Part shown: piece after piece, positions 46,432 through 54,994 of the stretch
Position numbering within the stretch: position 1 is the stretch's first letter
Layout of the letters: the number at the start of each line of letters is the position of its first letter
Assembly: GCA_942493375.1 (NCBI GenBank)
Contig: OW818698.1
Span: 2,728,001 to 2,792,000 of the forward strand
Direction: 5' to 3'
Source: G942493375 sp942493375
Lineage (GTDB): Bacteria; Armatimonadota; UBA5829
DNA: 64,000 nt
Notes under the pieces: model-generated
Databases searched by the model: none
Told to the model about the DNA's origin: nothing
What the model saw: only the letters and a program-made list of their open reading frames with translations
Program-made: the position numbers and the translations under genes

Positions 46432-47757
46432 TTATTTCCCTTTAGTTAGTTTCTGTATTTTCTTTAAAGCTTTCTGTATTCGATCTTGTTGTTCGGGTCC
46501 AGCAAGCTTTACATACTTTCGATATGCTTCGACAGCTTCTTTCGTCCGTCCTGAGCCTTCAAGTTCCAGACCCATATTAAAATATGGAGTTGCATAATTC
46601 GGGCGAAGTGCAATTGCTTTCTTATAATCTCCAAGAGCTTTTAAACAAAGTCCCTGTCTGCTACTGCAACTCCCTCTGTTGTTATATGCCTGTTCATACG
46701 TCGGGTTCAGTTCAATGGCACTGGAGTAATCGTCTTCAGCCGGTTCACATTTACCCATTTCCAGGTAAAGATTACCTCTATTGTAATAGAAGAGTGAGTC
46801 TTTAGGCCTCAGCTTTATGGCTGCGTTATAATCCGACAGCGCCAATTGATATTCTTTCATCTGTTTATATGAATTAGCTCTGTTATTCAATACTTCAGGA
46901 GAGTTAGCTTTCAGTTTGAGGGCGATGTTAAAATCCTCAACAGCTTTCTGAAACTCACCCTGATCGTCGTATACCACACCACGATTGTTGTAAGCATTGA
47001 AATATTCTGCATCAAGCTCAATCGCCATAGAGTAGTCCGCTATCGCACTATCATAATCCGCATTGCCATAATAGGCTAGACCCCGGTTATAATAGGCCCC
47101 TGCGTATCTACCATCCAGCTGCAATGCTCTTGTAAACGACACAACAGCATCTTCATATTGTCCCAACTCAGTCTGCTGGACTCCACGAGCGTTCCACTCG
47201 TATGCCGGAATCGAACTCGTTTCCGGTTTGGCAAGCATCTCGGATTCCGTAGGGCTTGCATTCCTGCCAAGGGTACCTATCAGCTTGATAGCCAGTTCCG
47301 ACTGAAGCTCAAGCACAGTGTCGAATGGCCCAGTGACATCGACTGCTCCAGTCACTTTTCCAGTCTCTACTTCTATTTGCCTGACATCAGCCTTGATCTT
47401 ATCGCCGACTTTTTGAAAACTACCGACAATAACATACTCTGCACCAACGAACAGACCTAGCTTTTTCGCAGATAAAGGATTCACCAGTGCGGTTGATTGT
47501 AATTTCAACTCTTTCAGTGCATCACTAAGCCTGGCACGCTCCACTAATTGAAGCCCGGTAACACCGGCCAATTTCGTGCTCAACGTTTCAGCAAAGCCAC
47601 TACTCAGCCATTCGACCGAAGCATCCTTGGTAATATTAAGAAACTTGGGAACCGCAATCGTTGACTGTGCTCTGGGTTTTGGCGCACTTATCGCCATACC
47701 AAGAGCAAACACTGCCACACAGCAACTCAGCGCAAGCCTGCTCACAAACCTTTCCAT
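46432..47757 (-). CDS. Secreted TPR protein with CsgG/TolB-N-like domain
   Basis: A 441-residue protein with a signal peptide (about 1-25), then a domain of ~120 residues (IAVPKFLNITKDASVEWLSSG, AEYVIVGSFQKVGDKIKADVR) like the CsgG/FlgO or TolB N-terminal domain that is often found in outer-membrane-associated proteins. From ~185 to 425 there are about seven tetratricopeptide repeats (for example AYNNRGVVYDDQGEFQKAVE). It is probably periplasmic and binds partners. The start is set at ATG 47757 with GGTAGG nearby; an upstream start at 47787 has no hydrophobic leader. It interrupts nuoK and nuoL on the same strand. Confidence 0.8.
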   Translation of the reverse strand: MERFVSRLALSCCVAVFALGMAISAPKPRAQSTIAVPKFLNITKDASVEWLSSGFAETLSTKLAGVTGLQLVERARLSDALKELKLQSTALVNPLSAKKLGLFVGAEYVIVGSFQKVGDKIKADVRQIEVETGKVTGAVDVTGPFDTVLELQSELAIKLIGTLGRNASPTESEMLAKPETSSIPAYEWNARGVQQTELGQYEDAVVSFTRALQLDGRYAGAYYNRGLAYYGNADYDSAIADYSMAIELDAEYFNAYNNRGVVYDDQGEFQKAVEDFNIALKLKANSPEVLNNRANSYKQMKEYQLALSDYNAAIKLRPKDSLFYYNRGNLYLEMGKCEPAEDDYSSAIELNPTYEQAYNNRGSCSSRQGLCLKALGDYKKAIALRPNYATPYFNMGLELEGSGRTKEAVEAYRKYVKLAGPEQQDRIQKALKKIQKLTKGK

Positions 47758-47850
47758 ATAACCTACCCCCCCGGAAGACAAAGACATCTCTTCCAGGCGT
47801 ATTCCGCCCTCATACTAGTAATGGACGGCTGAAAGCACTTGCTATTGTTA

Positions 47851-48177
47851 TTATTGTTTAAGAACCGTCATCTTGTCAGCATCTATGTGCCGTTCAAGCT
47901 GATAGACTCTGATTATAATTGCTAGTCCTATCGCTGCTTCCGATGCCGCCAGTGCAATCACAAACAAGGCAAATGCCTGTCCTGCCATTACGGGTTTTAT
48001 TAAATAACTTCCAAACGCTATAAGGTTGATGTTTGCAGCATTTAGCATAAGTTCAATGGACATCAGCATTGATATCGCATTACGCCGGCACATCATACCA
48101 AACAGACCGATGCAGAAAAGCATCGCACCAACCGTAAGAAACCAGGATACCGGTATTCCGTAAGCACTATGACCCAT
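47851..48177 (-). CDS. nuoK: NADH-quinone oxidoreductase subunit K
   Basis: A 108-residue, three-helix subunit of complex I with the conserved SIELMLNAANINLIAF and the Glu in LFVIALAASEAAIGLAI. The start is ATG 48177, which overlaps nuoJ by 11 bases; an upstream alternative at 48219 would be too long for the family. Confidence 0.93.
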   Translation of the reverse strand: MGHSAYGIPVSWFLTVGAMLFCIGLFGMMCRRNAISMLMSIELMLNAANINLIAFGSYLIKPVMAGQAFALFVIALAASEAAIGLAIIIRVYQLERHIDADKMTVLKQ

Positions 48178-48712
48178 TGTTGTTGCCTGTATCTTCCTTT
48201 GCCAAAACAACTGCACCAATCAGGACAGCAATAAGTATGAGCGTAATAAGCTCGAACGGAAAAACATATGTCTGCAGAAGGGAGTCAGCAATATTGGATA
48301 TTTGAGCCCCTTGCTGAGCCGGACCATTCGCCACAGCTTGTTTCATCCAGACTGAGTTTACTACCGTCAGGAACAAAAACAGAAAAGTGATCGCTGCAAC
48401 CCCTGCTCCAAGCAGAGGATTGTATATCGCATCGAAGAGCTTCACTTTCATAAACCGGTGGGTTAAGAAAATAGCCAGTACAATCATCGTCGCTATGCCA
48501 CCGACATACACCATAACCTGCATTGCAGCCAGGAATGGAGCATTCATAAGCACATAAAGACCTGCGATTCCAAAGAGTGACAGCGCCAGACAAAGTGCTG
48601 CTTTCAGTATGTTTGGCAATAACACTACCATCGCCGCTGCAAGTAGAGTTATGCCGGCAATGGCTACGAAAGCGAGCTGATATCCAGTTATGACATTTCC
48701 AAATATGGTCAT
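48167..48712 (-). CDS. nuoJ: NADH-quinone oxidoreductase subunit J
   Basis: A 181-residue membrane subunit with five segments. The conserved YVLMNAPFLAAMQVMVYVGGIATMIVLAI contains the pi-bulge region of the family. It overlaps nuoI by four bases (ATGA) and nuoK by 11. Confidence 0.92.
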   Translation of the reverse strand: MTIFGNVITGYQLAFVAIAGITLLAAAMVVLLPNILKAALCLALSLFGIAGLYVLMNAPFLAAMQVMVYVGGIATMIVLAIFLTHRFMKVKLFDAIYNPLLGAGVAAITFLFLFLTVVNSVWMKQAVANGPAQQGAQISNIADSLLQTYVFPFELITLILIAVLIGAVVLAKEDTGNNNGS

Positions 48713-49221
48713 TTGTCAGGTTCTTCCAATTTTTTCTCTTCAGGTTCTTCTGCTTTTATCTCTTTAGGAGGAAACTGGCCGCCCATACGCATAAGGTCTT
48801 CGAGATTAAAGACCATTTCTTCTCTCGTCCGGCAAGCAAGCTCGAAGTTTCGCGAAGGTATCAGGCATTTTACAGGACACGATTCCATGCATAGTCCGCA
48901 GAACATGCACCGAGAGATATCAATCGTGAACTCAGCAGGTTTCCGATCCTTGGGATCAGATTTGTCCTGAACAACCGTTATTATACCCTCAGGACAGGTC
49001 CTCGCGCACATACCACAGGCAATGCACCTGCATCTTCCAGTATCAGGATCAGTCGGTAGTACCGGCATCCCACGGTATCGCTCAGGCAGATTAGGTTTAT
49101 CTTCAGGGTATAATTCGGTTACAGGACCCCTTAGTATACTCCAGTTATAGAGGGTAACTTTAAGACCTTTTACTACACTGATAAAAGAGTTAACAACGTC
49201 CTTCAGTATTCCTGGTTTCAT
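48709..49221 (-). CDS. nuoI: NADH-quinone oxidoreductase subunit I
   Basis: A 170-residue ferredoxin-like subunit with two 4Fe-4S motifs: CRCIACGMCARTCP and CMFCGLCMESCP. It passes electrons towards the quinone site. It overlaps nuoH and nuoJ by four bases on each side. Confidence 0.94.
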   Translation of the reverse strand: MKPGILKDVVNSFISVVKGLKVTLYNWSILRGPVTELYPEDKPNLPERYRGMPVLPTDPDTGRCRCIACGMCARTCPEGIITVVQDKSDPKDRKPAEFTIDISRCMFCGLCMESCPVKCLIPSRNFELACRTREEMVFNLEDLMRMGGQFPPKEIKAEEPEEKKLEEPDK

Positions 49222-50282
49222 TTCTTTGGCATCCAGAACGCAACATAAGCGCCACTTAAAATCAAATTGACAAGTCCGGCGGGCAGGAGTGCTTTCCAGC
49301 TGAGATTCATAAGCTGGTCAATTCGGACTCGAGGAAGAGTGGAACGTATCCAGAGGATAAGCAACACTATTACCCAGCACTTTCCTACGAACCATCCAGC
49401 CGATACCAGAGAACCCCAGAAACCTGTAAGCTGTCCTCCCAGTGCATATATCGGAGCATGGTAACCGCCCAAAAACAGAGTAACTAAAATAGCAGAGAGA
49501 GTAAACGACTCAGCAAACTCTGCCAAGAAGAAAAGGGCAAACTTCATGCCCGAGTATTCTGTGTTAAAACCTGCAACCAGTTCAGATTCAGCTTCCATCA
49601 GGTCGAACGGAGCTATATTTATCTCCGCAAGCCCAGCAATCAGCAGCATCAGGAAAGCGACTGGTATCATCGGCCAACCTGAGATTTTGAAAAGGTTCCA
49701 GTTAAGTATACTGCCTGCCTGTTGAGTAACAATGTCATTCAAGCTTAGACTTCCGGCCAGAAGCACCGGCACACATACAGCCAGAGCGACTGGAAGCTCA
49801 TAAGCGATCAACTGAGATGCGCCTCTGAATGCGCCAAGCAATGACCACTTATTATTAGATGCCCAGCCAGCTACAATGATACCGATAACACCAAGGCTAG
49901 ATATAGCGCTCATATAAATGATGCCAATATTCAAGTTGGCGCAGGTCATATTCTTGCCAAAAGGAATAACTGCATAGACCAGATACGCTGGGATGAATAC
50001 AAACGCTGGAGCTAGTGTGAATAACCACTTGTCGGCGTTGGTGGGAATTATGTCTTCTTTCTGAAGCAGCTTCAATGCATCAGCTACAGTCTGCAGAACT
50101 CCCCAGGGGCCTACACGGTTCGGGCCAAGCCTGGATTGAATGCGCGCAATGACCCAGCGAAGCTTAAGAATTACGTACAGAACAAAGACGAGAACAAATA
50201 TCAGCACTGCAATTGCTGCCAGTGCTACTTTGATGATCTCAATCGAAAGGTCTTTTAAAACGGGATAATCCAGAGTAATCAT
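49218..50282 (-). CDS. nuoH: NADH-quinone oxidoreductase subunit H
   Basis: A 354-residue membrane subunit that forms part of the quinone pocket. Landmarks: RIQSRLGPNRVGPWGVLQTVADALKL near the N-terminus and AEINIAPFDLMEAESELVAGFNTEYSG. It is the first nuo gene of the cluster, and no nuoA-G lies upstream. There is no ribosome-binding site before ATG 50282, and the -10 element ends only eight bases away (see promoter at 50291). Confidence 0.94.
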   Translation of the reverse strand: MITLDYPVLKDLSIEIIKVALAAIAVLIFVLVFVLYVILKLRWVIARIQSRLGPNRVGPWGVLQTVADALKLLQKEDIIPTNADKWLFTLAPAFVFIPAYLVYAVIPFGKNMTCANLNIGIIYMSAISSLGVIGIIVAGWASNNKWSLLGAFRGASQLIAYELPVALAVCVPVLLAGSLSLNDIVTQQAGSILNWNLFKISGWPMIPVAFLMLLIAGLAEINIAPFDLMEAESELVAGFNTEYSGMKFALFFLAEFAESFTLSAILVTLFLGGYHAPIYALGGQLTGFWGSLVSAGWFVGKCWVIVLLILWIRSTLPRVRIDQLMNLSWKALLPAGLVNLILSGAYVAFWMPKK

Positions 50283-50290
50283 ACAGGTAA

Positions 50291-50319
50291 ATTATAGAAA
50301 CCAAACCGAAGAGTGTCAA
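50291..50319 (-). promoter_or_regulatory. Consensus promoter of nuoH, predicting a leaderless mRNA
   Basis: On the minus strand TTGACA (50319-50314), 17 bases, TATAAT (50296-50291), a perfect consensus. Only eight bases separate the -10 element from the nuoH ATG, so transcription would begin at or next to the start codon. Confidence 0.8.
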
Positions 50320-50507
50320 ATGCGAAAAGAGGCTGTTACGCCCAATTTTGCCGTAAATAGGTATACCAAGCGGGCTTATTCACCCTTATTTTCCTGATAC
50401 TAAAGAGAAAATATAGTGCAATAAATATTTATTTAGATGTGACAAATTTATTCCCCCAGTAAGATACCTGGAGGAATATAAGAACGTAAAAAATGAAACA
50501 CTGAATA

Positions 50508-52055
50508 CTATTCGGTCGTCAGTTCCTGCAATATTCTGATGTCACGTTGGAATTTTACATCCAACTCACGGTTCAGAGATGCAGAAGGTAGCGACTCTTT
50601 CCAAAGCAAGGCAAAATCATCCATCAATGAAGCATTTTCCTCGATAAATGGACGCAGCGATTGTATAGCTTTATGCCCTGTGAATGTATCAAGTATAGTG
50701 ATAGTCTGCCACGCCTTGAGCCTGCTCATTCTAAGACCTATCAGCCAGTGGCGAATCACATCCGCTTCCCCTACTCCATCTTTTAGATGCTTGTCCAAAA
50801 TAGATATCAGGCGGTCTGCGCTGTGTCCTCTGGACTCAAGAGCCTCGTAGTAGTGATCCCGATTTGCAGACTCGTGGATAACCTTGATGCTCTCAACCAA
50901 TTTGCCATAACACGGTTTCTCAAACCGGGTAATATTCTCATCCAAAATATCAATCCCAAATATACCTGTCTGAGCTGATTCTGCATCCTCCAGCATTTCC
51001 TGGGTAAATCCGCCAAGCATCTGAGTGACTTCTTCAATGTGCCCGGATTGCCCGTATTTGGTAGCAAGCAGGGCAGGCCATGTTGTCTCCGGATGGCTCA
51101 GTCGGACTGCCCAACTGGTCACAAGATGATCGCATCCCATAGGTGCACAGACTTCCTGTGTAAAGCCGACATTGTCGATATGGGTAGAAGTTCTGGGGAG
51201 GAAGTATGTATCACCGCTGGAACGTACAGCACTTGCCAGCATTACCTCAAACCCACGGTTCTTCAAAACTTCCAAGGAATAGAGATTGTCGAATTTACCT
51301 TCAATGCAAAAGATCGAGGATTCAAATACTCTGAGGTGGTCATGCATATTTGCGCGTACATCGGCTATCGGTTTGCCTTGAGCATCCAACTGACCCCATA
51401 GACAGCCTGTAACTTCTGTATAACGTGAGGTGCGGGTGTAGTTCCAATCTACGAGCCGGACTTCTTTTGGAAATGTATCCAGCATGCCAGGATGAGAAAG
51501 GAACATATCTGCCCAGAACTCAGGTTTCATGTCCATCTTTATGGCGTAATCTGCCAATTCGTGCAAGTAATGCCCCATTAATTCGTGAGGTTGCTTGCCG
51601 TAGCACAACGGACAGGATCCTAGAAGCAGGCACTCATCTCCGCCTAAATGGATACGTCTGGGTCTATCGAAAATTGCATAGACATCCCTTATTAAATCCT
51701 TGACGAATGCTGTTGTAGCTTCTTTCGACGGACACACCATATATCGTTCGCCCGGGATCTCACAGAGATGGTTGAATGGGCCTCCAGGGAACACAATGTG
51801 TTCCATATGCCCCAGAGTCTGTATCAGAGGATAGACAATCATCCCCATATTCTTCGCATCTCTGACCAACCCATACCACTCTTCGGGACTTAGTGCGTCA
51901 CGTGATGCAAATTCCGGATGTGAGGGAAACCGCAGCTTATTGTCGATTTCAACAACTATACCGTCATATCCATTTTTACGCAGTCTCTTGAACAGGCTCC
52001 TCAGGTATTTAGGTCTGTACATAGAATATTTGAGATCAAGATGATACAGCAGCAA
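50508..52055 (-). CDS. GH20-like beta-hexosaminidase family protein
   Basis: A 515-residue cytoplasmic-looking protein whose first 330 residues form a GH20-type barrel: a KYSMYRPKYLRSLFKRLRKN helix, PLIQTLGHMEHI, and the catalytic DE pair in IHLGGDECL (D140, E141). The C-terminal ~180 residues are helical and unrelated to the usual GH20 tail, so this is a divergent branch. Translation begins at TTG 52055, with GGAGG six bases upstream. The substrate is probably an N-acetylhexosamine glycoside. Confidence 0.82.
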   Translation of the reverse strand: MLLYHLDLKYSMYRPKYLRSLFKRLRKNGYDGIVVEIDNKLRFPSHPEFASRDALSPEEWYGLVRDAKNMGMIVYPLIQTLGHMEHIVFPGGPFNHLCEIPGERYMVCPSKEATTAFVKDLIRDVYAIFDRPRRIHLGGDECLLLGSCPLCYGKQPHELMGHYLHELADYAIKMDMKPEFWADMFLSHPGMLDTFPKEVRLVDWNYTRTSRYTEVTGCLWGQLDAQGKPIADVRANMHDHLRVFESSIFCIEGKFDNLYSLEVLKNRGFEVMLASAVRSSGDTYFLPRTSTHIDNVGFTQEVCAPMGCDHLVTSWAVRLSHPETTWPALLATKYGQSGHIEEVTQMLGGFTQEMLEDAESAQTGIFGIDILDENITRFEKPCYGKLVESIKVIHESANRDHYYEALESRGHSADRLISILDKHLKDGVGEADVIRHWLIGLRMSRLKAWQTITILDTFTGHKAIQSLRPFIEENASLMDDFALLWKESLPSASLNRELDVKFQRDIRILQELTTE

Positions 52056-52120
52056 CTCGGGCCTCCACGGTTTAGAAGTTAGAGGTTTGAGGTTAGATGT
52101 TGGAATCTAGCCTCGACACC

Positions 52121-54241
52121 TTAACACAATGCGTGTTCAGTTCTTTCAAGGACAGATACACGCAGTTCTTTGGTCAGATTACTCCAATATTCGGAGTATC
52201 CTCCCATTCTTATTACTAGATCCTGATGCAATTCCGGATGTGCGAGTGCGTCCTCCAGGACCTTTTGGTCAACAACATTAACCTGTATCTGCATTCCACC
52301 CATTTCAAAATAGGACTTAAGCAGGGATTTCACTTTTTCCCTGCCATCAACAGAATCAAACATACCGGCTCCGATTCTTATATTGACCACCAGTGTTCCG
52401 GGGGCATCTACCTGGCTCAAGGATGTAACAGCATGGATCATAGCTGTCGGTCCATTTCTATCTCTTCCCTGAACAGGGCCAGCAGAGTCAGCAACCGGGG
52501 TTCCTGCTCTTCGACCATCCGGAGTAGCTCCAACCGGTTCTCCATACCAGGCGTAGGTTGTAAACATCAATGTTCCACAAATGAACTTTCCGCCTCTCCA
52601 GGGAGCATAGCGTTTGAACTCCTTGTAAATAAAAGCTGAGAGTTCCCGGGTCAGATCGTTCACTTCTTCGTCGTCATTGCCATATTTCGGTTGAGAGGCC
52701 AGATATGTTCTGAGATCATCTTTGCCTGCAAAATCTGACTTCAGAGCGTCTACCATTTCCTGAGCAGTAAGTTGCGCATCTGTAAACACCGCATGCTTAG
52801 TTGCTATCAGTGAATCAATGGCATTGCTGAGACCTACAACATTGACTACACTCCAGTTGTACCTGGCTCCGCCGTTATAATAGTTGCGTCCTCTGTCTAT
52901 ACAATCGTCAATAAGCAGTGTCCGGATTAGCTGGGGATGATATGTAGACCGCATCTCCTGACCGTCACAGATTATTTGTGTCAGGTTGTATATCTCTTGG
53001 ACCATTTTTTTCTTGAATTTAGAATACAGATCATCAAAATCACCTGCATCGGGCAAATTATCTGCCAGGAAATCACTCAATATTTTTATAACACTGATAT
53101 CACCATCAAGTGACCCGACGTTTGAACAGCCATGGATCATCAACTCAGTGCAGCCACCGAAGGCGTAATTGCGCTTATCTGCATCTGGTAAATTAAGTTG
53201 AGCTAAATCGATGGCTTTGAGATAGTTTTCCTCGCAATAAAGTGCCGGAATACCGCTGCCGCCTCTTATGCAGCTCAAAGCAGCGTCCCATATCTCATCA
53301 GGAGTGTCTTTGCGCAGTCTCAGAGCCATGTTAGGACGCCGTCTACCGGTCCCTGCCTCCAGGCAGACTACTGTCAAATCGTTTGCTGCCTGATCGCCGT
53401 CGGGTGTTGATCCGGCCAGGGCAACGTTCCAGCCGGAAGCTCGATCAACTAATTTCCACAGCTGGGTAACCATCTGAAGCGCTGACTCACGTTTAATGCG
53501 TCCGGACTTAATATCTTCTGAATAATAAGGCCACATGAACTGGTCGAACCTGCCCAGATCGTCATAACCATCGATATGATAAATGAACGAAGTAGCAATC
53601 ATTGCTTCATGGAAACCGTCAGCTGGTCTCATTGGCAGACCGGTCTTGAATGCTGTAAGTATTGTACTTCGGTTGAGTTCTTTATCCGGATCATCGAAAT
53701 GCATAGTACTGAGGTATTCGATAACTCGCATTCTATGCTTGTCTATTCCATCGACAACGACAAGCAACGATTCGAATAACTCGCGTTTATCCGTGTCTGA
53801 TTCGTTCTGAAGCAGTCTGCGTATTCTCTGATCGTAAGCATAAAGACCTTCATTCAGAACTCGTCCGAAATTTACTATACTGTGGGTATAGCCACCACCA
53901 CTTGGGAATTCTGTGCAGAAACGGAACAGTTTTTCAAAAGCTTGTTTGTGAACGGGATTTACGGCATCATTAACCAACTGCCTGGCAAGCTCAGGATTAA
54001 ATGCAAGGCTTACATAATAATGCCATGCAGCTTGGCTGGAACCTGCTGCGGGAACTGCCGGGTATATTGATTCGCCATCATATATGGGTAGAGCCGCTGT
54101 TGTCAGTTCAGCATAAATGCCGTTTGCATGTCTTGCTGAGATAGACAATCCTTCACCCAACAAAAATCCTGATGCAAATATCTGTCCGGATTGCAGCAAT
54201 ATTTCGGATTCCTGTTCATTAATCCACCAATCAAATCCCAT
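52121..54241 (-). CDS. Glycyl radical enzyme (pyruvate formate-lyase family)
   Basis: A 706-residue protein with both hallmarks of the PFL/glycerol-dehydratase family: the thiyl-radical Cys at 364 (YAFGGCTELM) and the C-terminal glycyl radical loop RMGGYSEYW (Gly681). It is somewhat shorter than PFL (about 760). The combination Gly-Cys-Thr-Glu near the active site resembles dehydratase/lyase members rather than true PFL, so the substrate is open. Such enzymes need a radical-SAM activase; none is in the window. GAGGTGG lies six bases before the ATG. It implies anaerobic metabolism in an organism that also has complex I. Confidence 0.85.
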   Translation of the reverse strand: MGFDWWINEQESEILLQSGQIFASGFLLGEGLSISARHANGIYAELTTAALPIYDGESIYPAVPAAGSSQAAWHYYVSLAFNPELARQLVNDAVNPVHKQAFEKLFRFCTEFPSGGGYTHSIVNFGRVLNEGLYAYDQRIRRLLQNESDTDKRELFESLLVVVDGIDKHRMRVIEYLSTMHFDDPDKELNRSTILTAFKTGLPMRPADGFHEAMIATSFIYHIDGYDDLGRFDQFMWPYYSEDIKSGRIKRESALQMVTQLWKLVDRASGWNVALAGSTPDGDQAANDLTVVCLEAGTGRRRPNMALRLRKDTPDEIWDAALSCIRGGSGIPALYCEENYLKAIDLAQLNLPDADKRNYAFGGCTELMIHGCSNVGSLDGDISVIKILSDFLADNLPDAGDFDDLYSKFKKKMVQEIYNLTQIICDGQEMRSTYHPQLIRTLLIDDCIDRGRNYYNGGARYNWSVVNVVGLSNAIDSLIATKHAVFTDAQLTAQEMVDALKSDFAGKDDLRTYLASQPKYGNDDEEVNDLTRELSAFIYKEFKRYAPWRGGKFICGTLMFTTYAWYGEPVGATPDGRRAGTPVADSAGPVQGRDRNGPTAMIHAVTSLSQVDAPGTLVVNIRIGAGMFDSVDGREKVKSLLKSYFEMGGMQIQVNVVDQKVLEDALAHPELHQDLVIRMGGYSEYWSNLTKELRVSVLERTEHALC

Positions 54242-54279
54242 TTAAGTCCACCTCAATGAAGCACATTATAACTGGTACG

Positions 54280-54308
54280 ATGTTAGCAGCAGCACACTGA
54301 TTCGTCAA
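54280..54308 (-). promoter_or_regulatory. Sigma70-type promoter for the glycyl radical enzyme
   Basis: On the minus strand TTGACG (54308-54303), 17 bases, TAACAT (54285-54280), about 40 bases before the start codon. A second -10-like TATAAT is nearer the gene. Confidence 0.5.
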
Positions 54309-54505
54309 GATAAGTAATAAGTGAGTTCGAAGCTGACAATATTCGCTGCTTAGCATTGAAGAAAATCAGACTATGTCCCCGTATCACATTTGTTGTATTA
54401 CAAATACCCATATTTTCAATCATTCACCAAATCCGTTCGTGCTGAGTACGTCGATTACGAGCAGATTCAACAGAAATGCTAACCATAATCTTCTTATAAT
54501 TTCCA

Positions 54506-54535
54506 TTGACAGCCCCATTCTCCACCTGATATACT
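54506..54535 (+). promoter_or_regulatory. Sigma70-type promoter of the cobalamin riboswitch
   Basis: TTGACA (54506-54511), 18 bases, TATACT (54530-54535). Transcription would start about 20 bases before the riboswitch. Confidence 0.6.
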
Positions 54536-54560
54536 TCTAACAACAACTAAATATTAACCA

Positions 54561-54745
54561 TGCCGCGGGTGACCCGATGCCTTTGTTTACAAGGGAGGTA
54601 GGGTCTTAATAGGGAAGACGGTGCAAAACCGTCACGGGCCCGCCGCTGTAACCGGGGACTGTCCGGCGATATCCACTGTCTCGAAAGAGATGGGAAGGAG
54701 TCCGGCACAGGCTGATCCGGGAGTCAGAAGACCTGCCCAGCGGCA
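54561..54745 (+). ncRNA. Cobalamin riboswitch
   Basis: The conserved core is plain: AATAGGGAA followed by a GGTGC stem, GGCCCGCCGCTGTAACCGG, CCACTGT, GATGGGAAGG, and GTCAGAAGACCTGCC near the 3' end. The outer stem is TGCCGC (54561-54566) with GCGGCA (54740-54745). Downstream, a hairpin at 54756-54777 puts GGAGG (54764-54768) in its loop and an ATG in its 3' arm, so control of translation is likely. What it regulates is unclear: the next large gene is a prepilin, 250 bases on. Confidence 0.92.
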
Positions 54746-54773
54746 TATGAGCGATCCATCTTCGGAGGCAAAG

Positions 54774-54818
54774 ATGGCGGTCGATGTATGGGCTTTAAAT
54801 TGGCTCCCGACCACCTAG
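54774..54818 (+). CDS. Short open reading frame under the riboswitch
   Basis: ATG 54774 lies five bases after GGAGG and begins a 14-codon frame, MAVDVWALNWLPTT, ending in TAG. The ribosome-binding site is in the loop and the start codon in the arm of the riboswitch-linked hairpin, so it is in the right place to be controlled. It may be a leader peptide or the remnant of a lost gene; there is no family similarity. A second frame from ATG 54788 runs 49 codons to 54937 but has a weaker site. Low certainty that either is a functional protein. Confidence 0.35.
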   Translation: MAVDVWALNWLPTT

Positions 54819-54938
54819 CGTGCACGTTAGTGTATGTTCCTGCTGTAGTGGACGTGGGGCCTTTGTCAATTATCGGCCTGCGACACTCAGCCGGATTTAC
54901 CTCGACGCTGTCAAAACTTCGGAAGATCGATCATTAGT

Positions 54939-54962
54939 CTGCATTATTCACGAATAATGCAG
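54939..54962. repeat. Collapsed copy D of the palindromic element
   Basis: CTGCATTATTC pairs with GAATAATGCAG around two bases. Only the outer part of the element remains. It ends 32 bases before the prepilin start. Confidence 0.65.
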
Positions 54963-54994
54963 TAAGATTATCTACTTTCGGAGGCAAAAGCAGA

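Noticed and set aside
50369..50384. A GCGGGCTTATTCACC stretch upstream of nuoH
   Set aside because: It resembles one outer arm of the palindromic family, but no partner arm or loop is present, so chance or a remnant cannot be told apart.
54621..54773. Extension of the 14-codon ORF upstream through the riboswitch
   Set aside because: The frame is open through the riboswitch by chance; the structured RNA explains this sequence and the ribosome-binding site supports the ATG at 54774.
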